A DNA stretch of 64,000 nucleotides from contig NZ_CP061310.1 in assembly GCF_018687975.1 (NCBI RefSeq), positions 1,674,001 through 1,738,000 of the forward strand, given 5' to 3'. The notes below the pieces were generated by a model. That model was not told where the DNA came from. It ran no database searches and saw only the letters and a list, made by a program, of their open reading frames with translations. The stretch comes from Polynucleobacter sp. es-EL-1 (GTDB lineage Bacteria > Pseudomonadota > Gammaproteobacteria > Burkholderiales > Burkholderiaceae). The position numbers and the translations under genes are program-made. Positions 52,781 through 61,982 of this stretch are shown here, piece after piece. Each line of letters begins with the position of its first letter. Positions within the stretch are counted from its first letter, which is position 1.

Positions 52781-53398
52781 TTAACCTTTTTTCTCTAGAA
52801 GTTGAATGCGTTTCTCCATGCGATCTACCGCATCACGCAATTCATTTAATTCATGTTTGTGAATCGTAAAATCTCGCACATTCAAAAGCACTTTTCTCTC
52901 TTCGGTAACGTACTCAACAGCGTTCTCTACAAGATCGGAAACTGCCAAGCGCCCCGCAGAAAGGAATTTCTTCCCCTGGCGCACGGCAAAACTGGCGGGC
53001 ACATCGCCCACAATACGAGCCAAATCTTCCTCATACTCCCAGCGTAATTGACCAGCCAAGCGACCAATCAGTTGCGCCAAATCAGCATCACCAGTAATTT
53101 TGACCGACTTGATTGCCTGCTCCTTGATGTTTCCGACCTGGCTCAATAGGTTATTTAAAGCAGCCGAAGAAATATTTAACTCAAGAGAGATTTGCTCAAA
53201 TTCAGTTAAGGGTGCCAATAAACCCTCGGGGCTTATCTCAACGCAAAGATTGCCAAGTGGCAATTGAAGCAAAACCGTTTTACCTGCATGGGCTGCTAAC
53301 TCACGCATCGCCCAAGGCTCAGACTTGAGGACATGGTTAATGCCTTGGCAGGCAGCGGCTGCCGCAAAATGATGGGTAGATTGTGAAACGACGTTCAT
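52781..53398 (-). CDS. ubiJ: Ubiquinone biosynthesis accessory factor UbiJ (SCP2 domain)
   Basis: The protein has an SCP2-like lipid-binding domain (about 1-130; LLQLPLGNLCVEISPEGLL) and a C-terminal coiled coil (KHELNELRDAVDRMEKRIQLLEKK). UbiJ binds ubiquinone intermediates and, with UbiK, scaffolds the soluble Ubi complex. An alternative start at 53419 falls within a terminator hairpin, so the ATG at 53398 (205 residues) is preferred. The ubiE-ubiJ-ubiB context supports the name. Confidence 0.9.
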   Translation of the reverse strand: MNVVSQSTHHFAAAAACQGINHVLKSEPWAMRELAAHAGKTVLLQLPLGNLCVEISPEGLLAPLTEFEQISLELNISSAALNNLLSQVGNIKEQAIKSVKITGDADLAQLIGRLAGQLRWEYEEDLARIVGDVPASFAVRQGKKFLSAGRLAVSDLVENAVEYVTEERKVLLNVRDFTIHKHELNELRDAVDRMEKRIQLLEKKG

Positions 53399-53404
53399 AA
53401 GTGT

Positions 53405-53430
53405 AAAAAACCCGCACAAGTGCGGGCTTT
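53405..53430 (-). terminator. Intrinsic terminator after the Tim44-like gene
   Basis: On the minus strand GCCCGCACTTGTGCGGGC forms a tight hairpin followed by six U. It lies between the Tim44-like stop (53451) and the ubiJ start (53398), so it should end or attenuate transcription coming from ubiE before ubiJ-ubiB. Confidence 0.88.
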
Positions 53431-53450
53431 CAATGGAAAGTACCTTAAGC

Positions 53451-54350
53451 TTAAACCAACTGCTGGATACCCGCTAGTACCCAACCGCCTGGGCCAGATA
53501 CTGGCTTACTTAAATTCCAAATTTCCGAGAAATTATTGGCTTGAGCGCCGACTTGCTCGCGAATCATACCGCTGAACTGAACGCTGCAGAAGTAAGTATT
53601 ATCCGCAGTCTCTATGCCTAATAGTTGGGCGTTGAGGGTAACAACGTCGGTTTGGTTAGCGCTATCAGCACGGCCAGAGAGGTCTTGCTCAATGGTATTG
53701 AACATCTCGGGCGTAGTGTATTCACGCAAAGCAGCCATATCACCCTGATCCCATGCTTTTTGCAGGCTGACAAAGTATTGCTTTGCATTATCTAAGAATG
53801 CATATTCATCAAATCCTGGCGGCAAGGTTGACTGAAAGGGAGCGGGCTCAGCCGCAATTCCACCAAAAGCATTCGCTGCAGGGGTAAAGGCCGGCTCCTG
53901 TCTCTGGTTTTGATCTAAGTTAGCGCGTTGCATTCCAGCTTGAGCCATTGGGTTGCCTTTACCGGCACCAGACAAGGCAGGCAACATTCTTCTCATCACA
54001 AACATAATTGCAAAACCAACCAATAGAGCAATTAACAAACCAGTGACCATTGAAGCTGCTGCTTCACCTAGGCCAAAATGGGATAGCAAGTAGCCGATCC
54101 CTAGACCCGCTGCCAGACCACCCAGGATTCCGCCAAAACGATTTGGAGTCGCCGGTTTAGCAGCTGCAGGCGCGGGTGCAGCTGCAGGCTGCGCAGGCTT
54201 TTGAACCGGTGCTGCTTGTTTTTGCATTGGGGCGCTTGGCGCTTTACCAAAGCTTCTAGCGCCACCAAGGCGCTTAGCATCAGCATGGCCAATGGAAGCA
54301 AATATCAAACTCGCGCTTACGAGTACCGCTTTGAAAAAATGCTTATTCAT
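53451..54350 (-). CDS. Tim44-like domain membrane protein
   Basis: The 299-residue protein has a Sec signal (about 1-25), a low-complexity Ala/Pro/Gln-rich linker (about 40-70), one or two membrane segments (about 75-120, GGILGGLAAGLGIGYLLSHFGLG) and a C-terminal Tim44/MBA1-type domain (about 175-299). The last block includes WDQGDMAALREYTTPEMF and VQFSGMIRE. Bacterial members (TimA) are implicated in membrane protein handling, but the role is uncertain. It sits between ubiE and ubiJ, as in other Burkholderiales. Confidence 0.85.
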   Translation of the reverse strand: MNKHFFKAVLVSASLIFASIGHADAKRLGGARSFGKAPSAPMQKQAAPVQKPAQPAAAPAPAAAKPATPNRFGGILGGLAAGLGIGYLLSHFGLGEAAASMVTGLLIALLVGFAIMFVMRRMLPALSGAGKGNPMAQAGMQRANLDQNQRQEPAFTPAANAFGGIAAEPAPFQSTLPPGFDEYAFLDNAKQYFVSLQKAWDQGDMAALREYTTPEMFNTIEQDLSGRADSANQTDVVTLNAQLLGIETADNTYFCSVQFSGMIREQVGAQANNFSEIWNLSKPVSGPGGWVLAGIQQLV

Positions 54351-54405
54351 CTATTCATCTCCTATGAAACTGCTCTAAATTCTGAACTGCTGATTGTGCA
54401 GATTA

Positions 54406-55149
54406 CTAGTATTTAATACCAATATGTAGGGCTACGATACCCCCAGTCATTCTGTGGGTTTGAACCTCATCAAAACCCACCCCCAGCATCATCTCCTTGA
54501 GGGTTTGGGCATCTGGGTGCATTCGAATAGACTCGGCCAAATAACGATAACTATCTGCGTCTTGCGCGATCTTTTCACCCAACCACGGCAGCACCTTAAA
54601 CGAGTAGGCATCGTAAACAGGCTGTAAAAAAGCATCCGGTTTTGAGAATTCCAACACCAAGACCCGTCCACCCGCTTTGATCACCCGCAGCATCTCACCT
54701 AAAGCAACTTCCTTATGGGTCATATTTCGTAAACCAAAGGCTACGGTAACTACATCAAAATGATTATTTGGGAAAGGGATCTGCTCAGCATCAAATTGCA
54801 CACAAGGCAAAGCTAATCCTTGATCTAACAAACGATCTCGGCCAACCCCGAGCATAGAAGCATTGATATCGCTAAGCCAAACCTGAGCATCTTGATTGCG
54901 CCCCCAATCAGCCGCACGTGCAAAAGCTGCAGCTAAATCACCCGTTCCACCGGCAATATCCAAAACCTTTTGGCCAGGGCGCACATTCGCGCGCGCAATA
55001 GTCACCTTCTTCCACAAGCGATGCAGACCAAATGACATGAAGTCGTTCATCACATCATATTTACTTGCAACCGAATGAAATACTTCAGCTACCTTACCTG
55101 CTTTTTCAGCCTCATCAACACTTTGGTATCCAAAATGGGTCTTACTCAT
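54406..55149 (-). CDS. ubiE: Demethylmenaquinone/ubiquinone C-methyltransferase UbiE
   Basis: UbiE is a SAM-dependent C-methyltransferase acting in ubiquinone (and menaquinone) synthesis. The start THFGYQSVDEAEKAGKVAEVF, SAM motif VLDIAGGTGDLAAAFA, FGLRNMTHKEVAL and the ending TGGIVALHIGIKY are diagnostic. It has 247 residues. It is upstream of Tim44, ubiJ and ubiB and downstream of DUF971 by 26 bp. Confidence 0.97.
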   Translation of the reverse strand: MSKTHFGYQSVDEAEKAGKVAEVFHSVASKYDVMNDFMSFGLHRLWKKVTIARANVRPGQKVLDIAGGTGDLAAAFARAADWGRNQDAQVWLSDINASMLGVGRDRLLDQGLALPCVQFDAEQIPFPNNHFDVVTVAFGLRNMTHKEVALGEMLRVIKAGGRVLVLEFSKPDAFLQPVYDAYSFKVLPWLGEKIAQDADSYRYLAESIRMHPDAQTLKEMMLGVGFDEVQTHRMTGGIVALHIGIKY

Positions 55150-55175
55150 ATCTTCTTTGCCTTACGCGATATTGC

Positions 55176-55565
55176 TTAATGTGAGCCGCAAGATTTGCCG
55201 CCAGCAACATTCATAGGGGCATCACGATCCAAACCAGCAGCAGCCAATTTATCTAAATGCTCTTTCCATAATTGCTCATGGTTTTCACATAAGAACTGTA
55301 AGTAATCCCATGAATACAAACCAGAATCATGACCATCTGAAAAAGAGGGTTTGATAGCGTAATGTCCCACGGGTTCAATATTGGCAATCAGGACTTCCCG
55401 CTTGCCTGTCTGCAAGGTTTCCTGGCCAGGGCCATGACCTTGAACCTCGGCAGAAGGGGAAACTACCCTTAAAAACTCAAATGGTAAGCGGTATGTTTTG
55501 CCATTCTCATAACCCAACTCCAGCACCTTCGATTGTTGATGCACCACTACGTTTGTAGGAATCAT
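55176..55565 (-). CDS. DUF971 (gamma-butyrobetaine hydroxylase-like N-terminal) protein
   Basis: This 129-residue protein matches the DUF971 domain: LELGYENGKTYRLPFEFLRVVSPSAEVQGHG and GLYSWDYLQFLCE. The domain is the N-terminal part of gamma-butyrobetaine hydroxylases and also occurs alone near Fe-S and ubiquinone genes. A Cys and His at the C-terminus (SCGSH) could bind metal. It overlaps the large oxidoreductase stop by one base (TAATG), so the two are likely translated together. Confidence 0.88.
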   Translation of the reverse strand: MIPTNVVVHQQSKVLELGYENGKTYRLPFEFLRVVSPSAEVQGHGPGQETLQTGKREVLIANIEPVGHYAIKPSFSDGHDSGLYSWDYLQFLCENHEQLWKEHLDKLAAAGLDRDAPMNVAGGKSCGSH

Positions 55566-58500
55566 TAAACCAACACCCTTTCAATACCACCCTGATTGGC
55601 TTTTGCAACATAATCTTGCATCCAATCTTTACCTAGTAATTTTTGAGCCATCTCAACAACGATGTAGTCAGCTGTTGTGTTGCTATCAGCATCAAAACGG
55701 GTTAAGCCTTGCAAGCAAGATGGGCAACTGGTGAGCACTTTAACATCGCCAGTAAAGTCGCCCTTACGCAAATCATTGGCTGCTTTTTCCATTTCGATTT
55801 GTTTACGAAAACGCACTTGCGTAGAAATGTCAGGACGTGTAACAGCAAGAGTTCCAGACTCACCACAGCAACGATCATTCTTCAAAATTGCTTTGCCATC
55901 TTCCTGGGAAATGAGTTCGTTCACTGTTTTCAATGGATCCTGCAACTTCATCGGGGAGTGGCAAGGATCGTGATACATGTATTTCACACCAGTGACATTG
56001 CTGAGCTTTACACCTTTTTCAAGCAAATATTCGTGAATATCAATAATCCGACATCCCGGGAAAATCTGCTCGAACTGATAGCCTGCTAATTGGTCATAGC
56101 AGGTTCCGCACGATACAACGACAGTTTTGATATCCAAATAATTCAGGGTATTGGCAACGCGATGGAAAAGCACACGATTGTCAGTAATCATCTTTTCAGC
56201 TTTATCGAAGTCGCCATTGCCGCGCTGAGGGTAGCCACAACAAAGGTAGCCTGGGGGTAATACTGTTTGCACACCCACATTCCACAACATTGCTTGCGTA
56301 GCCAAACCCACTTGAGAGAACAAGCGCTCTGATCCACAACCAGGGAAATAAAACACCGCTTCAGTATCCGCAGAAGTTGTTTTGGGATCACGAATAATGG
56401 GCACGTAATTGGCATCTTCGATATCCAATAAAGCGCGTGCAGTTTTCTTCGGCAAGTTACCAGGCATCTTCTTATTCACAAAGAAGATGACCTGCTCTTT
56501 TACGGTCGGCTTATTAACAGTAGCAGGAGGGTGAGCAGTTTGCTTACGTGCCAACTTACGGAAAACATCGTTCCCTAAACGCTGAAGCTTATAACCCCAA
56601 CCAATCATGGTTTTACGAGCCAGCTTGATAGTGTCTGGATCGGTAGCATTCAAGAAGAGCATGGATGCGGCAGTTCCAGGATTAAAACGTTGCTTGCCCA
56701 TTTTGCGCAATAAATTACGCATATTCATCGTGACATCGCCAAAGTCAATTTTGACTGGGCAAGGCGTTAAACACTTATGGCAAACCGTGCAGTGGGCTGC
56801 GACATCATCAAACATTTCCCAATGACGAATCGAGACGCCACGTCGTGTCTGCTCTTCATACAAAAATGCTTCGATTAATAAGGAGGTTGCCAAAATTTTG
56901 TCACGCGGGCTGTATAGCAAATTAGCGCGAGGTACATGAGTTGAGCAAACTGGCTTGCACTTCCCACAACGTAGGCAATCTTTCACACTGTCGGCAATCG
57001 CACCAATATCACTTTGCTGCATGATGAGAGATTCATGACCCATCAAACCAAAGCTCGGTGTATAGGCCATGCTCAGATCAGCATGTGGCATTAATTTGCC
57101 TTTATTGAAGCGACCTTCTGGATCTACGCGCTTCTTGTATGCACGGAAATCTTTTAACTCGTCCTCAGTTAAATACTCTAATTTGGTAATACCAATGCCA
57201 TGCTCACCAGAAATCACGCCATCTAATGAGCGCGCTAATTTCATAATGCGATCGACTGCGCGATGGGCGTCTTGCAACATCTCATAGTCATCCGAGTTCA
57301 CAGGAATATTCGTGTGAACATTGCCATCACCCGCATGCATGTGTAGGGCTACGAAAACACGTTTACGCAGAATATTTTTATGGATAGCCTCTAACTCATT
57401 CAGAATAGGTTCAAATGCTAGGCCGCCAAAAATAATCCGCAGCTCAGCACGAACCTCCGTCTTCCATGAAGCTCGCAAACTGTAGTCTTGCAGCCGTGGG
57501 AAGTGGGTATCCATGTTGGCCAACCACTCCGCCCAACGAACTCTTACCCGCCCAATAAGATCTAAAGCTTGATGAACACGATCACCCAAGATTTCAGCAG
57601 TTGGGATGTCGTAGTCTTCATCGCCTTTACCCAAGGGAAGAGAACTCTTCTTTAAGAAACTCTCAAGGCCATCTAATACCTGCAATTTATTTTTCAGAGA
57701 GAGTTCGATATTGATACGCTCAATACCTTCGGTGTACTCACCCATGCGAGGCAACGGAATCACCACATCTTCATTGATCTTGAAGGCATTGGTATGTCTT
57801 GCAATTGCCGCGGTTCTGGCGCGATCTAGCCAAAACTTCTTACGCGCCTCGGCACTTACTGCCACAAAACCCTCGCCAACACGGTTATTAGCCATCCGCA
57901 CGACTTCACTAGTCGCTGCTGCTACTGCCTCTTCATCATCTCCGGCAATATCACCAATCAGCACCATCTTAGGCAAGCTATTTCGCTTTGACTTAGTGGA
58001 ATAACCAACGGCTCTGAGGTAGCGATCATCGAGATGCTCTAAACCAGCCAGAATAGGTCCGCCAGCTTTACTGAGGCCATCAAGATAAGCCTTAATTTCT
58101 ACAATGCTCGGGATCGCTTCTTGCGCTTGTCCAAAAAACTCAAGACATACCGTTCTCATAAACTTTGGCATGCGATGCAATATCCAAGTTGCGCTAGTAA
58201 TTAAACCATCGCAACCTTCTTTTTGAACGCCTGGTAAGCCCGATAAAAACTTATCAGTCACATCTTTACCAAGACCTTCTTTGCGAAAACGCTTACCCTC
58301 TACTTCAAGAATCTCTGTTTTGAGAATACGCTCGCCTGGTTCACTTAAGCCATCAGACCAAGTCAGCTGAAAACGAACTTTTTCAACTACGTGAATTTTT
58401 CCAAGATTGTGATCCAGACGCTCAACATCTAACCAATTACCCTCTGGATCAACCATGCGCCAACTGGCCAAATTGTCTAGTGCAGTACCCCAAAGTACTG

Positions 58501-59404
58501 CCTTCTTACCGCCAGCATTCATAGCAATATTGCCACCGATGCAACTCGCATCTGCTGAAGTTGGATCGACTGCAAACACAAGCCCAGCATGCTCTGCAGC
58601 GTCTGATACCCTACGAGTTACAACGCCTGCACCCGTAAATATCGTAGACACTTCATGATCTACGCCTGGTAATTTTTTGCTCTTGACGCCATCAATATCT
58701 TGTAACTTTTCCGTGTTGATTACGGCTGACATCGCATAGAGCGGAATAGCGCCACCGGTATAGCCAGTACCACCTCCACGGGGGATGATGGTCAAACCTA
58801 ACTCAACACATGCTTTGACTAAACCGGGAATCTCAGATTCATAGTCAGGCTTTAAAACCACCAGTGGAAACTCAACGCGCCAGTCAGTTGCATCGGTTAC
58901 ATGAGCAGCACGAGAAACACCGTCAAAGCAAATATTGTCAGCAGCTGTATGTCGGCCAAGAGATTTGACCGCGCGTTTACGAATCTCTGCAACCTCTTTA
59001 AAGCCCTGTTCAAAACTTTCAACCGCATGATGTGCCGCATTCAATAACACTTGCACTTGTTCGACAGATTCACCACTAGCGCGTTTTTTTACTTCGCCAA
59101 GCCGATGCCACAGTGCACCAATTAGTAACTGACGACGATTAGCGTTGTCTAGCAAGTCATCTTGCAAGAAGGGGTTACGTTGCACGACCCAAATATCACC
59201 CAAAACTTCAAACAACATCCGCGCTGAACGGCCAGTGCGACGAACCCCTCGTAAATCGTTTAAGACGTGCCAGGATTCCTCGCCCAAGAGGCGAATGACG
59301 ATCTCACGATCGGAAAATGAGGTGTAGTTGTAAGGAATCTCGCGAAGACGGGGTGAGCCCGCTTGCGCATCTTGCAACAGATTCAATGCTATTGGTGCGT
59401 TCAT
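55565..59404 (-). CDS. Large FAD/Fe-S oxidoreductase, GlcD-GlcF-like fusion with DUF3683
   Basis: This 1,279-residue protein joins several modules: an N-terminal DUF3683 region (about 1-165), a PCMH-type FAD domain (about 170-350; PRGGGTGYTGGAIP), a FAD-oxidase C-terminal region (to about 770; LHMHAGDGNVHTNIP and SGEHGIGITK), two 4Fe-4S motifs (CLRCGKCKPVC and CTVCHKCLTPCP) and two CCG heterodisulfide-reductase-like repeats (CCGYPQRG and DPCHSPMK with CCGESG). It therefore resembles glycolate or D-lactate dehydrogenase subunits GlcD and GlcF fused into one chain. The substrate is probably a 2-hydroxyacid, by inference. It is upstream of DUF971 and ubiE, consistent with electron delivery to quinone. 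Confidence 0.88.
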   Translation of the reverse strand: MNAPIALNLLQDAQAGSPRLREIPYNYTSFSDREIVIRLLGEESWHVLNDLRGVRRTGRSARMLFEVLGDIWVVQRNPFLQDDLLDNANRRQLLIGALWHRLGEVKKRASGESVEQVQVLLNAAHHAVESFEQGFKEVAEIRKRAVKSLGRHTAADNICFDGVSRAAHVTDATDWRVEFPLVVLKPDYESEIPGLVKACVELGLTIIPRGGGTGYTGGAIPLYAMSAVINTEKLQDIDGVKSKKLPGVDHEVSTIFTGAGVVTRRVSDAAEHAGLVFAVDPTSADASCIGGNIAMNAGGKKAVLWGTALDNLASWRMVDPEGNWLDVERLDHNLGKIHVVEKVRFQLTWSDGLSEPGERILKTEILEVEGKRFRKEGLGKDVTDKFLSGLPGVQKEGCDGLITSATWILHRMPKFMRTVCLEFFGQAQEAIPSIVEIKAYLDGLSKAGGPILAGLEHLDDRYLRAVGYSTKSKRNSLPKMVLIGDIAGDDEEAVAAATSEVVRMANNRVGEGFVAVSAEARKKFWLDRARTAAIARHTNAFKINEDVVIPLPRMGEYTEGIERINIELSLKNKLQVLDGLESFLKKSSLPLGKGDEDYDIPTAEILGDRVHQALDLIGRVRVRWAEWLANMDTHFPRLQDYSLRASWKTEVRAELRIIFGGLAFEPILNELEAIHKNILRKRVFVALHMHAGDGNVHTNIPVNSDDYEMLQDAHRAVDRIMKLARSLDGVISGEHGIGITKLEYLTEDELKDFRAYKKRVDPEGRFNKGKLMPHADLSMAYTPSFGLMGHESLIMQQSDIGAIADSVKDCLRCGKCKPVCSTHVPRANLLYSPRDKILATSLLIEAFLYEEQTRRGVSIRHWEMFDDVAAHCTVCHKCLTPCPVKIDFGDVTMNMRNLLRKMGKQRFNPGTAASMLFLNATDPDTIKLARKTMIGWGYKLQRLGNDVFRKLARKQTAHPPATVNKPTVKEQVIFFVNKKMPGNLPKKTARALLDIEDANYVPIIRDPKTTSADTEAVFYFPGCGSERLFSQVGLATQAMLWNVGVQTVLPPGYLCCGYPQRGNGDFDKAEKMITDNRVLFHRVANTLNYLDIKTVVVSCGTCYDQLAGYQFEQIFPGCRIIDIHEYLLEKGVKLSNVTGVKYMYHDPCHSPMKLQDPLKTVNELISQEDGKAILKNDRCCGESGTLAVTRPDISTQVRFRKQIEMEKAANDLRKGDFTGDVKVLTSCPSCLQGLTRFDADSNTTADYIVVEMAQKLLGKDWMQDYVAKANQGGIERVLV

Positions 59405-59538
59405 AGCGTCATATTTGATAAATAAGCATTTTAATTGAGTGATCTTGATATTGGCAGGAATCGCAGAAACTTGTTCGCCGGCGGGATAAAACCTTGCAAA
59501 TCTAAGGGCTTAGAGCCCATTCATGGTACGCTCATCGC

Positions 59539-61059
59539 ATGGCAACGAACTATTTAAAGAAAATTTTATCGGCCCGAGTCTACGATGTGGCCAGGGAAAC
59601 TGAGCTACAACTAGCCCCCGAACTCACAAAACGCTTAGGTAACCAAGTTTTACTCAAAAGAGAGGATAACCAGCCGGTTTTCTCCTTCAAACTACGTGGC
59701 GCCTATAACAAAATGGCCCATTTGCCACCTGAAGCCCTCAAACGCGGGGTTATTGCCGCATCTGCTGGCAACCACGCCCAGGGCGTAGCCCTCGCTGCTG
59801 CAAAAATGAAGTGCAAAGCTGTCATCGTGATGCCGCTAACCACCCCAAGCCTCAAAATCGATGCTGTTAAGGCTCGGGGGGGCTCCTGGGTTGAGGTCAT
59901 CTTGCACGGTGAATCCTATAGCGATGCTTTTAAGCATTCCGAGCTTTTGGAGAAAAAACGGGGTCTCACCTTTGTTCATCCATTTGACGATCCAGATGTT
60001 ATTGCTGGACAAGGCACGATTGCCCAGGAAATTTTTCAGCAGCATCCAGAACCAATTGATGCCATTTTTGTCGCCATTGGTGGTGGTGGGCTGATTGCTG
60101 GTATTGGGGAATACGTCAAAGCAGTAAGCCCCAAGACTAAGGTGATTGGTGTTCAGTCAGTAGATTCAGATGCGATGAGAAGATCGCTTGAAGCGAACAA
60201 GCGTATTGAAATGAAGGATGTGGGCCTCTTTTCTGATGGCACGGCTGTCAAGCTTGTTGGTAAAGAAACCTTCCGCATTTGTAAACGCGTGGTCGATGAC
60301 ATCATCACTGTCGATACCGATGAAATCTGCGCAGCGATTAATGATGTCTTTACGGATACTCGCAGCATCCTTGAGCCGGCCGGCGCCTTAGCGATTGCAG
60401 GCATGAAAAAGTATGTTGAAAAACATCGCCTGAAGAAGAAAACTTTGGTAGCCATTGCCTGTGGCGCGAATATGAACTTTAGTCGCCTACGCTTTGTGGC
60501 AGAGCGTGCTGATGTTGGTGAATTTCGTGAAGCCGTTTTTGCGGTCACCATTCCAGAGGAGCGAGGCTCTTTCAAACGCTTCTGTGAATTGCTGGGCAAC
60601 CGCAATGTCACGGAGTTTAACTACCGGATCGCCGATCAAAGTGAAGCGCATATTTTTGTGGGTATCGGCACGCAAAAGGCCTCTGACAGCGAGACGATTG
60701 CCAAGCATTTCCGTAAGGCGAAATTTGCCACCATCGACCTAACGCACGACGAACTCGCCAAGTCACACTTACGGCATATGGTGGGTGGCCGCTCTGCGCT
60801 TGCCCAAGATGAGTTGCTCTATCGCTTTGAGTTTCCAGAGCGTCCAGGGGCTCTGATGAAATTCCTGACCAGCATGGCGCCCAATTGGAATATCAGCCTA
60901 TTTCATTACCGTAATCACGGCGCTGACTATGGTCGCATTCTGGTTGGCATCCAAGTACCTAAAAATGAGCAGAAGAAATTTCAAAGTTTCTTGGCATCAC
61001 TAGGTTATCCGCATTGGAATGAAACCGATAACCCAGCTTATCAGCTATTCCTCAAATGA
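59539..61059 (+). CDS. ilvA: Threonine ammonia-lyase (biosynthetic, IlvA)
   Basis: IlvA converts threonine to 2-oxobutyrate, the first step toward isoleucine. The PLP lysine is Lys51 in FSFKLRGAYNKM, the Gly-rich cofactor loop is AIGGGGLIAGI, and SAGNHAQGVA is present. Two C-terminal ACT-like regulatory domains (about 325-506; VTIPEERGSFKRFCELLG and FEFPERPGALMKFL) indicate isoleucine feedback control. At 506 residues it matches the long biosynthetic form. The gene diverges from the FAD/Fe-S oxidoreductase across 134 bp. Confidence 0.96.
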   Translation: MATNYLKKILSARVYDVARETELQLAPELTKRLGNQVLLKREDNQPVFSFKLRGAYNKMAHLPPEALKRGVIAASAGNHAQGVALAAAKMKCKAVIVMPLTTPSLKIDAVKARGGSWVEVILHGESYSDAFKHSELLEKKRGLTFVHPFDDPDVIAGQGTIAQEIFQQHPEPIDAIFVAIGGGGLIAGIGEYVKAVSPKTKVIGVQSVDSDAMRRSLEANKRIEMKDVGLFSDGTAVKLVGKETFRICKRVVDDIITVDTDEICAAINDVFTDTRSILEPAGALAIAGMKKYVEKHRLKKKTLVAIACGANMNFSRLRFVAERADVGEFREAVFAVTIPEERGSFKRFCELLGNRNVTEFNYRIADQSEAHIFVGIGTQKASDSETIAKHFRKAKFATIDLTHDELAKSHLRHMVGGRSALAQDELLYRFEFPERPGALMKFLTSMAPNWNISLFHYRNHGADYGRILVGIQVPKNEQKKFQSFLASLGYPHWNETDNPAYQLFLK

Positions 61060-61073
61060 GACTTGGTTCATAA

Positions 61074-61982
61074 ATGTCATACACACTCACTGGAAAACTG
61101 GTCGTTGCGATTTCATCGCGCGCACTGTTTGACTTCGAAGAAGAAAATCGCATCTTCGAATCTACCGATGACAGCGCGTACATGAAGCTGCAATTAGAGC
61201 GCTTATCTAAAGCTGCCCAGACTGGTGTTGCTTTTCCTTTGGTGAAGAAATTATTAGCTTTTAATGAAGAGGGTGAGCAGCGCGTTGAAGTGGTGATCTT
61301 GTCACGCAATGATCCTGTTAGCGGCCTGCGGGTTTTCCGTTCTGCTGAGCACCATGGTCTTCACTTAGAGCGTGGTGTATTTACGCGTGGACGTCCGCCC
61401 TATCACTATCTACGCTCTTTACATGCCAATCTCTTTTTATCTGCTAATGAAGATGATGTGCGTGCAACCATTGATGCAGGTTTTCCTGCTGCACGTGTCT
61501 ATCCTGAATCCAGCAAGACTGCCGAGTCTCACCCTAATGAAATCCGCATTGCCTTTGACGGAGATGCTGTTTTATTTTCCGATGAAGCCGAACAAGTATT
61601 TCAAAGTGAAGGTTTAGTTGCATTTGTAGACCATGAGAGTAAGAAGGCGGGCATTCCCTTGCCACCTGGACCTTTTAAACCGCTACTAGAAGCACTTCAT
61701 CGCCTACAACGCACCACCAGTGAAACAGGTATGCGCATTCGCACTGCCCTAGTGACCGCTCGCTCTGCACCAGCACATGAACGCGCTATTCGTACGCTGA
61801 TGGCGTGGGGTGTGGATGTTGATGAGGCAATGTTCTTAGGCGGCCTTTCTAAAAGTGAATTCCTTCGCGAGTTTGAACCTGACTTTTTCTTTGATGATCA
61901 GACTGGTCACTGCCAATCTGCTGCTTCAGTGGCGCCTACAGGTCATGTCGTCTCTGGCGTATCCAATAAACCCAAAAACTAA
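61074..61982 (+). CDS. Cytosolic 5'-nucleotidase family protein (PF06189-like)
   Basis: The 302-residue protein resembles the cytosolic 5'-nucleotidase IA family. It starts LVVAISSRALFDFEEENRIFE and contains SRNDPVSGLRVFRSAEHHGL, RIAFDGDAVLFSDEAE (a HAD-like metal motif) and a late FFFDDQTGHC block. Such enzymes dephosphorylate nucleoside monophosphates. It lies 14 bp after ilvA and its stop overlaps the queF start by one base, so translation with queF looks coupled. Confidence 0.88.
   Translation: MSYTLTGKLVVAISSRALFDFEEENRIFESTDDSAYMKLQLERLSKAAQTGVAFPLVKKLLAFNEEGEQRVEVVILSRNDPVSGLRVFRSAEHHGLHLERGVFTRGRPPYHYLRSLHANLFLSANEDDVRATIDAGFPAARVYPESSKTAESHPNEIRIAFDGDAVLFSDEAEQVFQSEGLVAFVDHESKKAGIPLPPGPFKPLLEALHRLQRTTSETGMRIRTALVTARSAPAHERAIRTLMAWGVDVDEAMFLGGLSKSEFLREFEPDFFFDDQTGHCQSAASVAPTGHVVSGVSNKPKN

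Noticed and set aside
55677..58004. Several long plus-strand ORFs opposite the FAD/Fe-S oxidoreductase
   Set aside because: They are shadows of a well-supported coding frame, with no family resemblance.
59506..59518. GGGCT-TAG-AGCCC hairpin before ilvA
   Set aside because: The 3-nt loop and 5-bp stem are too small, and no leader peptide or T tract supports an attenuator.
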